A stretch of DNA of 64,000 nt from Penelope pileata (Eukaryota; Chordata; Aves; Galliformes; Cracidae): assembly GCA_013396635.1 (NCBI GenBank), contig WBMW01005513.1:852908-916907 (forward strand). The letters are read 5' to 3'. The position numbers and the translations under genes were made by a program. The notes under the pieces are model-generated. The model was not told the origin of the DNA. It ran no database searches and worked only from the letters and a program-made list of their open reading frames with translations. Every line of letters starts with the position of its first letter. Positions within the stretch are counted from its first letter, which is position 1. Below are positions 52,294 to 64,000 of the stretch, in pieces.

Positions 52294-55200
52294 CGGGTGC
52301 ATTGTGGGTAAGGCAGTGCTGCATGTTGTCAGAGGGAAACAGCAGCACCCGGGGATGAAAGGCGGCTTCAGGAGGAAACTGGGACAGATTTGCATACAGT
52401 TACTGCTGGCTGTGCGTGCCCCTGACGAGGTCTGGGGATGTGAAAAGGAAATTCACATCTGGCTCGTTTAGCTGGCGCGTATGATATTTTTATTTTAGAG
52501 GGTGAAATGTGTAATTTTTTTTGCATGAAAATTTTTTTTTATTTTACCTGCAATCATAAAGCCAAAATGCAACAGCACTCACCCGTGGCATTTTCTTCAA
52601 CTTTAGCCTGCCCGGCGCTGTCAAAAGGTGCCGTGCGGTTCGGCGAGCGGCAGCCCTGCTGCCACCATTTCGTTCCTGCTGTCTTTCCGAGGACCTTGTC
52701 GTGCGCTGCCCGCCAGCAGCGTGCGTCTGGCGAGGGGGTGCGGGGGCGACTCCGGAGCGTGTGCGTCAGTGGCAGTCCCGGGTGTTTGAGATGACAAGTT
52801 TCTTGCCCCTTGTTGTTTATTAGTGATAACCGTCTTTTTGATTTCTTTGCCCCTGTGATAGCTGAACGGATTGTTTAGTTTGCATATGATCTGAAGAGTT
52901 TTCAGAAAGTTAAAAACTAGTGATGGCAGAGTGGAATCTTACGCTCCTGAGTGGTGCAGGGGATGTTGGTTTATTTTTTGTTTTAGTTACTTAAAACTCT
53001 TACTTAAAGCAAGCGATAACTTGCATCCAAACAAGATGACATAGATTAGTGTACAGCAGAAATTAAACACAGCAGATTTAGACAGTTTCAAACTCTGATG
53101 TTTGCACCTAGCAGGCAGCACAACGTGAGATGGACTTTAATGCAGCACCACTATCTGGTCCCGTGTCACTAAAGTCGCTGTCAAAACTAGCATGGACTTC
53201 CCTCATACAAACTAGCTTGACTGAGTTCAGGTGAGCTTTTGCTGAGATCTGGCTGAAGATCCCGTGGTATCTGTTCACTTTGGATCAAATAAATGTTCCA
53301 TCAGACAGAGGTGACTGGCTGAACTGGCCTGTTTGAATCCTTGAAGCCTTATCCTGGCTCAGAAAACTGCAGAAGATGGTGTTTGTTGTGCAGATCTGCA
53401 GTCCTGGGAGAGAGAAGTTACTGTGGAGAGAGCTGCTTTTAAGCAGCCAGGTCTCAGTTATGCTCAGTCAGGGTTATGCTAACCAGGTAACTGGGCTGGG
53501 ATCACCAAAGAGAAGCAGTTAGCAGGGCCCAAACACCACCTGGAAATAGAAGTATGTAAAATCAAGGTCCAGTTAAAATTACTCTTAAGATCCCCGTGAT
53601 TTCCTTTAGTTTTTCTTCTAGTTAGAACTCTATTGCAGCTATGCTGGTAAATAAAGTAGTTATCAGTGGCTAACTAAAATGCAAAGTTGAAGCCCTTCTC
53701 AGCTGAACAAACGCATGTTTCCTCTGTGCTGTCACCCATCAGCTTAGCAGAATCTTGTTCCTCTTTTTGCTTACCGCTTAAATCAAAATGGCAGTTAAAC
53801 TTGAGAACAAAAGTTTATTTTGTATAAATTTAGATCAGAAGAACTCATTCAGGAATGCATCAGCTTGATTTTATTCCCAAAGGCTCAGTTTTGAAGTTAG
53901 GATGAAATTTTTGATTTTAAGAAAATATTCAGCATGAATTGAGTTTCCCTCCACACACACACCTTGCTCCTTTCTGGAGCAACCCTCAGAAAAATATATA
54001 TGGGGAAACATATCTGCAAATACAGTGATGTTACACAAGTGAGGAAGCTGCCTGAATGGGCAAGGTACAGCTTTGTGGTGGCAGCTGAAAATATTGATTG
54101 TGAGAGAGGTTTAAAACTTCATCTTAAGCACCTAACTTTGCTGAGATTTGTAGTAAAATGGGCGTGAATGTCAAATCTGTGTGCGTCGAGGTCTTGGTAG
54201 TCCTGACAGCAATATTGCTGTGCTCATACTTCAGAGAAACTCTTATTTGTGTTGCTCATGCAGACAGTGGCACGCAGTCCTGGTGCTGAATGATGTTCTG
54301 TCAGCACTCAGGAAAGGGGGTCCCCGTGTGATGCACAGCTGTTGGTTACAAACCAAAAAAATACAAGTGTTCAAACAACAAGGAGAAAATAATAGAAGGT
54401 ACTTTGGGCTCAGTGAATAAAATAATTTGTTGTAGTAGCAGGTACAGTTTTAATTACAGTGCAATAGTTTAGAGAGAAGGATCTAGCAAAATTGGCTTTC
54501 TGTTGCTGTAAAGGTTGGTAGAGCAATTAGACTAACAGCTGCTGAATCCAGCTCGACCCCATGCCCCAAGAACACCAACAATTGCTGGCTGTGTAACTCA
54601 GCCAAGAGAATTGTGTTTTTCCATGTCACAAGCTCAGCTGATGTCACAGAAGTTCCCATGCGAGCTTCAGTTGTCACTGGGGCTGTGACGGTAGGGCTGC
54701 TTGGCTGCCGTGTCGTGCTCCCTGATAATCAGGGGTATTACAGCTGCAGCAAGAAATAGTAGTAGAGGACAACCAACAGGAAACTGTCACTCTTTGGGAT
54801 TTTACAACTGTAATGTCTTTTTTCTCTCATGGCAAAACCAGAGCATTGTATCTAACAACAAAAGAGTAGAAGATAGATAGGAAAACAAAAGCAATAAAAA
54901 TCTTGCCATGTGGAACGTTGCTAAAATTAAGTGATGTCCCAGAGTTCTCACTGAAGAAGCTCTCAGATTTTGTTCCTCTCAATGTAAGAGGAGAGACTGC
55001 CATGGGAAATAACTTCCTCTGAGGCTTCTTCTGCAGAACATGGAGGAAGCCACTGTCACAGGCCTCCACAAAACCACCTGCTGGCCACTGAACAGTTATC
55101 AAAGCTGGGCTTCCCCCAGCTCTGCTCGGCCTCGCTGACCTCAGAGCAGCACCGAGGGGTTCAGGCTGGAGCTGGGTGACCTCCCTGGGTGCCAGCAGGG

Positions 55201-58200
55201 AGCGGGTGGCTGAGCAGGCTGAGTGACTGGGCTGCACCTCGGGTACCATGCAAGGTACAGCATGCAATGCAGAACAGAGGTATCCTCAAGGCTTAAAGAA
55301 TAGAGCTGTAACAAACTTCCCCACTGCCAATCCCCTGAATTTGCTGCTTTGCTCTAGTGGTTTGCCTTGTGTTGCTTTTCCAGAATAAACCAGAAAGGGC
55401 TGTGACCAAACACTAGCCATAGCATCTATTTCGCGGTGGTGTGGAGTTACTGATTGATTGTTTCCAGTGACCAAAAGAAGCAGTTCCTTACAGAAATAGT
55501 GAAAAGTTAATCCATTGGGGAAAGTACATTGTGCTAATATCTCTTGACTCTTCTAACAGCAGGACAGGGACAGAAATTCCACCTGCTCACAAAGTGCTTT
55601 AGTAAAAGGGTGTTTAGATGTATAAAACAGTTCAGGTGTTTTCAGGGGTGTTCAGGAAGTAACAGTGAAGTGTTGTGTGCATTTAATAGTATGCTCAGCA
55701 CTCCACCCCTCCCCTTCCACTCAGTTCTCCTAGGCATAAAATGCAAAGGACCCTGGGGGAAGAGGGGTGTTCTCCATCACAGTGTCACACAGATACAGTT
55801 TAGGGAGGATTAGAGTAGTGCCAGGCTTGATAGCAGGGCAGGTGAATGGAGATGACCTCTGCCACCTGTCTGGTTGCTGCCCCTCTCCACAGGCCAGGAA
55901 GGTGTGGGCCTTATGGCCTGCAAGGGCAAATAAATGCCCCCAGAACAACTCCTTCAGTATCAGAACGATCTGAAATGCCTCAACAAAAACTTTTAAATCA
56001 GAATGTGAAAGGATGAGGTAGCCTCCAAAATAAAATGTGTGTTTCAGTAATTTTCAGAGGTACACAAATGCGGAATAAAGCAAAGCGATAATAGCTTTTA
56101 AGGCATGGAGAAGGCATCACCAGTGAGAAAGCAGCCAGCCAGTCTGGCACGTACGTAGGCTCTTTCACTGATGGTACAGAGACAAGACCAGAATGAACAC
56201 AGAGCAGTTATGTTCTGCATTTTTAATTGGAAGTTCCCTTAAGAATTTTCTCCATAAGATCAAGAGAAGATGTAGTGATAGAATGAGTGACACCGGGACA
56301 GTAATTACTAAAGCAGTGTGGAAGGCTGCCACTCAACCTACCCGTAATAGCTATTAAGCATTTCTCCAGTTGTTGACCTGGGTCACTCTCAGATGTCCTG
56401 CCTCCTCTGCAGTGCGTTCCTTGTCCTGATTCTGAGCTTGTAGGGGCTCATTCTGTTGGCAGCAATCCAGTGCAACCAGTGGCAGTTCTATCTATTCCAG
56501 AAAGTTAATTTTGCTCTCAGTTGTCTTTATTAGTACCAATGAAATGTTCAGACACCTAGCTAAGCTCCTGATCGTTGTTTTTTATTGTAAATGAAGTACA
56601 GCTCTCATCAGTTTGATGAATATCCTTTCTTTTGTGTTTGTATATCAACTCCTAATTTCTCTAACTGAATTTGTTACCAGTTGGTGTTTTCTGCCCCCCT
56701 GAATTCCCCTTAAATCCCTTCTGTTTCAGGAGGGAGGCAAGCTCTTGTCTGTGCTGAAATCCTGAAAGCAGACAAAAAACCACAATTGTTTGTAAATGTG
56801 AGCTTGTTATGGTTATATTTGAGTTAAATGCTGTAATACCTGGATGGGTTCCTTCTTTTGGCACGCTTATTATTAAAAGTATTTGTACTGGATTTTTAAA
56901 ATCGTTCTGACCTAACTTAGTTCAGTGAGAGCAGTTCAGTGGAAGCAGAACTAGGACACCCTGGAGTGCTCGTAAAAACCACTCCTTTACATATTCTTGG
57001 GTATCTTTTCTTACTTAAATCCAAAAAGATAATAAAGACTGCTCATAGAAGATTATCAGATGCCTGTCTTCAGTGCACAGCTCGCTCTGCTAACCAGCTG
57101 TACTGACCTCTTGTTTGCTTTAGTGGCCTAATACAATCAACAGTTCATTAACAAGAAATTGCCTTCTTTCTGTGTTGCTAATTAGTGGGTAAAGGGAAAA
57201 AAATCCTGTTTTGTATCGATGCTTATTTATCCATATTCTAGTCAGACATCTAAGAAAGGTGTTAACAGTACCATTGCTTTTACTGTCTTCTGTACCAACA
57301 CTATCCACCTGTTTAAGAAAGTTGAGTTTTTCAAGCATCGCCCTAACACCAAGGCTTTCAGAGGAGCCTGTCACGATTTACTTATTCATACAGATTGCAG
57401 TGGCTTATGTAGTCTTGATCCTGCTTGATCTGCCAGCAGTATTTGCTTCTATTGATCACAGGCTGTTATTTGACTGCTCTGAGCAGCTTGTAGGTCTCTG
57501 TGGTTCTGTTAGCAGGGTCTGCTGCTGATATTTCTCAGTGTTCTCACTTTGTTGCTGTCAATAGGTTTAACTCCAGCCTTACTGCTCAGACAGATGTGCC
57601 AAGGGTTGTGTCATACCTTTGTGTCTTTTTGATAAGTTTGGTAATACCTTAGTGAACTTCGCAGCTGTAACTGGGGCTCCATCCAAATTTGGCTGTTAGC
57701 TCTGATTCATAATGCACGTTTGGCAGCGTGCCTAGCTGTCATGTTTGGTTGTAAGTGTGTAAAAGTTCCTCCCATCCTAGGTGTAATAACATGGCATATT
57801 TTTGGAACTAAGCATCAGTTCTTCGTGTTCCTGCTTAACTTTGCATCCATATGCACTCTTACTGCTTTTCCAGCAATAGGGCAAATGAGAGGTTAGAAAC
57901 TTCTCAACCGTGTTGTCTTCCTGAGCATGGGCGACGTTGTGAGATTGTCCGATTAAATGGCTATAAATGCTAACTATTCCTCAGGGTGGAAATACTGTCG
58001 TTTCTTAATTGGCTGATTTGCCTGGAAAGTTCCTTAAAGTGACTATCCAAAGTAATTTGTGGGTGTCAAGAAATACACGTAATTAGAGATAATGTACATT
58101 GGAATCAGGTTGAAAGCAGAAATGTTCATGTACACTTTTATATGATCTTGGTCCATTAGAAACCAGAGATCTTAACTGTGACTTTATTTATGGCTCTTTG

Positions 58201-61200
58201 AAAAACAGAAATATAGATGGTCCTTGTGCGTTTGTGTTTCTGGTCCTAAGATGAGGACGACCTTCTTTTGAACATGCAATTAAGCTCCTGTCTGTTATTT
58301 GTGCCTCCCCATATCATTTTCAAAAAGAAAGGGCTCTGCAGAGGGTGTTTGATCAGAGAGATGAGATAGCCAGTGGATGGATTTTTAAAGAAGCATTTGA
58401 GATAGAGAATTATGGGGACTTGAAGGAGTAAGTATAATATGCCATGTCCAGCTATTTTCACCCTTCCATGTAAACACTTCTAAATTTAGCAAGACTGGGA
58501 TATTGGCCTTATTTTTCACCGGATATTCACAAAGCTTCTTTGTGTTTCCATCTACAAAAAGTACTAGAAGGAGATTTATTCTCTCATCAAGAGAGTTTTT
58601 GACTTGGAAAATTCATTGTTCATTATTATATAACACTCTAAGTCTTGGGTTTTCTATTTTGTAGTAAGCAGTACAGAAGATGCAGTTTATAATTTCTATT
58701 AAGAGTCAATTAGAAGAGATAAGAATAAGGAAGTTTTAAAGTCCCATCCTAAGCATTGACATAAAATGATTCACAAAGCATTCACAAATCATGTGGCAAA
58801 GGCAAAGATGTCCTTCGTGTTAAATGGCTGTAATCTAAAATGTTAGAGAGAGGTAAATGATTTATTGATGTCTTTTTTTGAGGTGTTTGCCTGCACCTGT
58901 AGCCAGCCCATTCCATTTATTTTGGCTCACTGACAAATTAGCAAGCTGTTTGTATGTCAGATTTGGTCAGTAGTCAACTCCCTCCCCACTTAGATATTGA
59001 ACAGCTTTTAATTTAATTGTTTGTGGTGGTGGCAGTTTGTTATACAGATAGATGTCACTCAGAGGAGCTCAGTTTTTTCCCCTTTAAAAAAAAAAACATG
59101 TTAATTTATTAGTTAATATCCTCATAGTGTCATATAGAAGAGAGTATGCCAAAGAGCTTCAAGCCTTTTCCATGTACCCAGGCAATACCTTCTGTAACAG
59201 ACATCTGTATGACACCTTCCTTTCTGTTGACCAGCTTGGAATGTGAAATATTCGTTTTTATATCTAACGTCTGGAATAGGGTTAACTCTCTGATTGTGGC
59301 TATTGTTATTGTATCTAGACATCTTTAAGAAAAGAGCAGTCAGAATTGCATCTCAGTTACAGCTGCTGTATAAACACGTGGGATAAATACTCTGTGTTGC
59401 CGAAGTGTGCATTGCCACCTGCAGTTATTCTTGAATAAATTATGTGGGGGATTCAGGAGAAAATTATTGTCTTGCTAAATTGTTTTAACTGTTGGCTCAC
59501 ATGGCCATCACTATGAGGATGTGTGTAGTTCTCTGAGCTGAAATGCTGCATGTGGCATCGGGGCCGTTGCCTGCTCCCTGTGCCCGCTGCTGGGACGTTG
59601 CTCCAGCCATGCTGCTCCCCTGGAGCCCGCTCCGCGCAGAGCCAGACTGCTGCTGGCACGCGGCTCGCCTCAGGAGCCTCAGGACCTCTGAACTCTGCTG
59701 GATAGGTAGGTTTTCTGAACCTGCCCGTGTTATTTAATCTGATCTTACACTTTATAAATTGTAAGTAACAAATGGACTTTGATAAATAAAGAGGATTTTC
59801 ACAACATGTGAACATTCTGGCCATCCTGCACGCCTAGTTCTTCTGGGATTCCCAGCGACTGCAGCTGGTGAGAGACCCAGCCATGTTTTTCTCCCCATGA
59901 AGCAGCACCATGTTTGCATGTTAACACTGCTGGCACTGTACAGCTTGAAGTGTTTTATGGTCTTACATCTACTTGACCTTTAATATTTTCTGTCAGCATC
60001 TATCATGACCCGGTGGCCTACAGTTAGTAAAATGTGCCCTTGCAGGCTGCCAGATACTGTAATGGAATTAGGCCTTTAAAATTATCAGACCTGTCAGAGG
60101 GGCTTATAATCCTGTAAGAGCTTTAAGTGGTTTCTTACCTCCTCTTGAACACGCATTTGACCTGGTTGAAGTGTTCTTTTGTGCTTGTTTTGTTTTTACT
60201 TCCTAGTAATACTTTAAAAACTACAAAAAGTAATTGATTTCCGTGATGTATGTATGAGGAAAAATGTGGAGTCTCTTCAGTTCTCTCCCAGTTGTGTTTT
60301 TTGCCTTCTTTTTTCTCTCTTGCACCCGTAGTGCTCCCGCTAAGCCCTGTGGCTGTTTCAGTGGGAACCCGCTCCCTTAAGCAGGCAGTCAGGACGCTAA
60401 CTACGTGCAGGTGTCAGTCAGTGGGCACCATGGGACAACAGGAGCTGGAGGGGAATGTCAGTCGTCGTTGTGAGGGCTGCGCAGTCAGTTCCGTGCTCAC
60501 AGACGGTGCTGCGCTGACAGCCCTGGAAACTGCAGAGCGAGTGCTGCAAGGACAGTAACGCTGTGCAGGTGCTTGCATTTACCACTTCTGCACCTTGTCC
60601 TGAGCAATGGGTAGCACTAGAGTTAGTTTGCCCTTTGCTAGCCAGTTTCCAGTTCTAAGCTGGAATGCCAAAAGGATTACCTTGGTGGTCTCCCTGTGAT
60701 TGTAACACAGTGCCCTGTGATCATTAACACCATCAGAGATTCTGTAACATTCCTGAACTGAGAGAAATTACATTTGTTGTAGCTAAAAGAAATTGAAATG
60801 TGCAGGAAAAAAAGCAGTTTGACCAACTCTGTATGCAGCCTGTAGCTGAGTTTGGGAAGTCACCTTGTCTGAGCCTGCGTGCTGAGTCCCTCCTCCGAGC
60901 AGCATCTGCTCTCTGTGAGGCTGCTGCATCTGAACTGTTGGCTTCCAGTTACTGCAAGTTGTTAGTACTGCTTTATTTGGTTAAAAGGTGATTTGACTTT
61001 GGCTTCTGAAGTAGAGCCATGCTGGCTTAGGTTCTTACCACCATCAGGGTGACTTGAGGTAAGGGAAGAGAAGAAAGCTAGTGAAGTACTGCTGTTTGAA
61101 AATACCGTTTGAGACCTTATATATAACTGACCGAGGGCAATGCACCACAGCCATTTTGTTTGCAAGGAAAAAGACCTATTACAGAAATTTTTACATCTCC

Positions 61201-61301
61201 CTCATCTCCATTGTACTCATATAGCACAATCAATGTAAGCTCAGAATGAAATGTGGTCTCTCCTATTAAACTGAAAAGAAGCATCCTTGCCCCCTCCCCC
61301 A

Positions 61302-61316
61302 ACACACACACACACA
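61302..61316. repeat. Short AC microsatellite
   Basis: About seven AC units follow a C-rich stretch (cccctcccccaac). Confidence 0.8.
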
Positions 61317-64000
61317 AAGTTTGAGTTGTCTGAGGTGATGTTAATTGGGAGGGATGCTGGAACAAATTGGCATCTGAGCAAGGAGAACCCGTAGACAAAT
61401 AGCCATCCTCCAGGAAGAGTAACTCCTGTTTCATTTTTGACAGCCTCCAAGAGCAGTTACACTCAGTGCTAAATCCTCAGCTGGAATGCTCCAAACTCCT
61501 GACCTACTAAAAGTTATAGGTGAGCTTCCCTTTTCTTTGGCATGCAAATCCCAAGAATCTTCCAGGGCCCCCCTGGCAAGAAGCAAGAAGAGGTAGAGAT
61601 AAAAGAGTGAAATCAGTCATCAGGCAACCCTGGAGGTTGTCATGAGACGGGCTGTCCCTTGTGATCCAGGAGCTCGAGTATATTGACGGGTAATATTTTT
61701 ACTGCATGACAGTCTAGTGAATGAGCTCATCAGCTGTTGCTAGCAGATGCAAAAATGATGAGCCTGTGGTACCAAGCCAGACATTACACTGTTTTCTGTG
61801 CTTGTCTTCGGAAACGAGTGACAGACATGTCATTGACAGTTTTCTTTTTGAATAAAATTGTCCACAGCATTTTGGAAGGGTTCAAAGTGGATCAGAATTA
61901 ATTGCTTGGCTGAGAGAGAGGGCTTCACCCAAGCAGCAGCTGCCCGTTGTGAAAATTTTGGATGGTTTTTGGCTCCTAGGAAATAGTGTTTCAAAGGCTG
62001 TCTTAAGAGGAAGTACCTGAACTGTTGCCATTTCTGCTTTCATGGCAAAGGCATGAAAACAGCTTGGGGAAAACGGGGAACAAGAAATGTCTCCTTCCAG
62101 TACTTACTGTTGTTTACTTATTCAGATCACAAAGTACTCAGATACTTACTCTTGGATAGATTTTTTTATATTGGCAAGGTAAGAACAGTTTCTGCAATCA
62201 GACAAGCAGCTTTCCACAGTGCCAGATTCATCAGTCTTGATTCTCTGCTGTGTTCTTCTTAGTGTCAAGTCGCATGAAGCTGATGCAGACCACTGGAAAA
62301 TGGGACCTCTGTCAGTGCTTGGGGTGTTTCATCCTCTGTGTTGATTCCCCGTTGTGATGGCTTCTGCTCCCGATACATTTTACTCTGAGCTTTCTAATTC
62401 TCGATTATAAATGTCTCTCCTGTAGGCAGAGCACATGTGCCCAACCCATACGAACACCCAGACTTTGCCTAAGTCATCCAGAATAGCAGGGTGATGGGTA
62501 CTTTACCTGAAATATGCTTTTGCTTTTTCAGCCATTTAATCAGTTTAAGGATGTACAAATTGCAAAAGGTGTCAGAATGACCCAAAGCTGATTGAAATGA
62601 ATGAAAAAAGAATCATAAAATTATACTGCATGCGAGTTGAACACTGTCTGGTTTTCATGCAGTCCCTAAGAGTAGCCTGAGTATTTCCTCTGCAGCTTGA
62701 TTCTGCCTACTTTCCACGCTGTGTAGCACACGATGGCACTTCTCCCTAACAATGCCTCACTTCTTGCTTCTGTGCCTACGTTTGTGCAGTACCCTGACTG
62801 TCAAAACGTCTGTCTTACTGCAATATGAAAGTGAATGTCTTAGTGTGAAAGTATTATTTATTATTCATTGTCTTTACGCTGAAATGTCTCTGTATTTGTT
62901 GATCTTCACAAAGCATGTCAAACAGTTGCTAATTTTTCAAAAATCTCACTTTAAAAAGCTCTTGTTACCTTAAACTGAAGGCTAATTGTGGATCTCAGTT
63001 TTCTATCAGTGGAATCACCATAAGCCACCCTTCTAATTTATGCCATCTCAAGCTGTTGAACAGTTTCGCTCATAGTATTTGGCAAATTTTTCAAAGTCTT
63101 CTTCAGAGGCTTTAGATTGTTAACAGACTAAGGCATTTTTGAAAATTTTTACCAGTTGTCACCATCTGAAACTAGAGTCTACAGTTGAGTTTTCCCATAT
63201 GTATTTTCATTGTTTGCCTAATCTGTTTTGAGATCAGTTTTGCATGAATCAAGTACCCTAGGGGGAAGAATCTAAGTGGTTCTCTCCAGAAGCTTCTGCT
63301 GCAGATTTCATTGATGATTAAGATATTTCTGGCCTGTCCTTAATTCCCCTTTTCCTTCCTAATTACACCAGAGATTGAAGATTGTGTTACTTACTATATG
63401 AATAATGATATCTAGATATACCAGTATTGACTCATGCAGCAAAATAATCCATAATCAGATTTCCTCCAGTGATGGTAATTTCTCCCTTAAAAGCTGGAAG
63501 GTAGCTCTACCTGTGTGAGAGAGATAGAAGGACCATATTTTGTTTGACGGTGCTAGTAAGTCAGATGGGAAAAGAGAAAAAAGAGAGGGAAGTGGGGATT
63601 ACCAAACCAACCATCCTTTGGTAATTATGGAATTGGTGTCTTTTAAAATTTAAGTTAAACTTTGGCTGCTATAAATTAGCAATCAGGCTGGTAAATTGTG
63701 CTTGCCTTGCACAACACCTTCACGTTTTCCAGCAGAGCTGCGTACCCTTCCATTTTCGTAACCTGAGCTCTGAAAATTTGCCTATTTTCCGCTGAACTTC
63801 AGTGTTATGCAGTGTGAAAGGCGTGCAGCTGTTAGCAGACAGTTTGTTACTTGATTTCAGGGATCTCTCTGAAAGCTGGAAGAAAGACATTAAGCTGCAA
63901 GGTCAAGGAATTTTCTGCAGTGTGAGTAAGATCACCTGAAGTGAGATCTACGCATAAAACTTGTGTGAGCATGGAAATGTTAAGGGCTGAGATTATTTAC

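Larger units (their letters stand above)
50950..52800 (+). promoter_or_regulatory. CpG-rich promoter-like region inside the ZMIZ1 intron
   Basis: CpG is scarce in the surrounding intron but dense in two blocks, about 50985-51120 (around a dozen or more CpGs, including gcggccgc) and 52605-52790 (about twenty). Between them are an E2F-like TTTTCGCG at 51296-51303, an inverted CCAAT box (ATTGG at 51857-51861), a 23-T run, GT repeats and two strong splice donors (51592 and 52186). No clear TATA box was found near them. This composition fits a CpG-island alternative promoter or a developmental enhancer. No transcript evidence is available from sequence alone. Confidence 0.5.
14569..64000 (+). other. 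ZMIZ1: ZMIZ1 giant intron (partial), start to window end
   Basis: No further ZMIZ1 coding exon was found after 14568, so this intron spans at least 49.4 kb. It carries two mariner relics, one CR1 relic, a 16-bp minisatellite and a CpG-rich promoter-like zone, each listed separately. The stretches 14569-24317, 24844-34562, 35051-45721, 45789-50180 and 52800-64000 hold otherwise unique AT-rich sequence with only simple repeats and chance open frames. A short exon not resembling the remembered protein could have been missed by eye. Confidence 0.75.

Noticed and set aside
51722..52348. 208-codon minus-strand open frame
   Set aside because: It is the longest frame in the window, but much of it is the translation of GT repeats (His-Thr runs) and purine-rich sequence. 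It has no recognised domain.

Overview
The window looks like vertebrate, almost certainly bird and probably galliform, nuclear DNA. It is AT-rich, dominated by non-coding sequence and has isolated coding exons with GT/AG splice sites. It carries a CR1 3'-end fragment and two copies of an internally deleted mariner element that I recognise as the chicken Galluhop type. There is no bacterial-style gene packing, and nearly all open frames are chance ones.

The only protein-coding content I can support is two consecutive internal exons of ZMIZ1 on the + strand (5110-5223 and 14463-14568). ZMIZ1 is a PIAS-like (SP-RING/MIZ) transcriptional coactivator. Together the two exons encode about residues 21-93, the core of the N-terminal helical (TPR-like) domain. 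The first coding exon must lie upstream of the window. I could not find the next exon downstream, so the intron after the second exon is at least about 49.4 kb.

Layout: 1-5109 is intron with a GC-rich patch at 330-600. Exon A is followed by a 9.2 kb intron and then exon B. From 14569 to the window end is one giant intron. Within it lie mariner copy 1 (24318-24843), mariner copy 2 (34563-35050, one end lost), a CR1 remnant (45722-45788), a 16-bp minisatellite (about 50181-50388) and simple repeats.

The most interesting non-coding stretch is 50950-52800. It is an isolated zone of CpG-dense sequence, polypyrimidine and GT repeats, and two strong + strand splice donors. It looks like an internal promoter/first-exon region. 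If used, it would start transcription downstream of the N-terminal-domain exons and could yield an N-terminally shortened ZMIZ1 resembling the paralogue ZMIZ2. That is an inference from sequence alone. I see no undescribed multi-gene system here.
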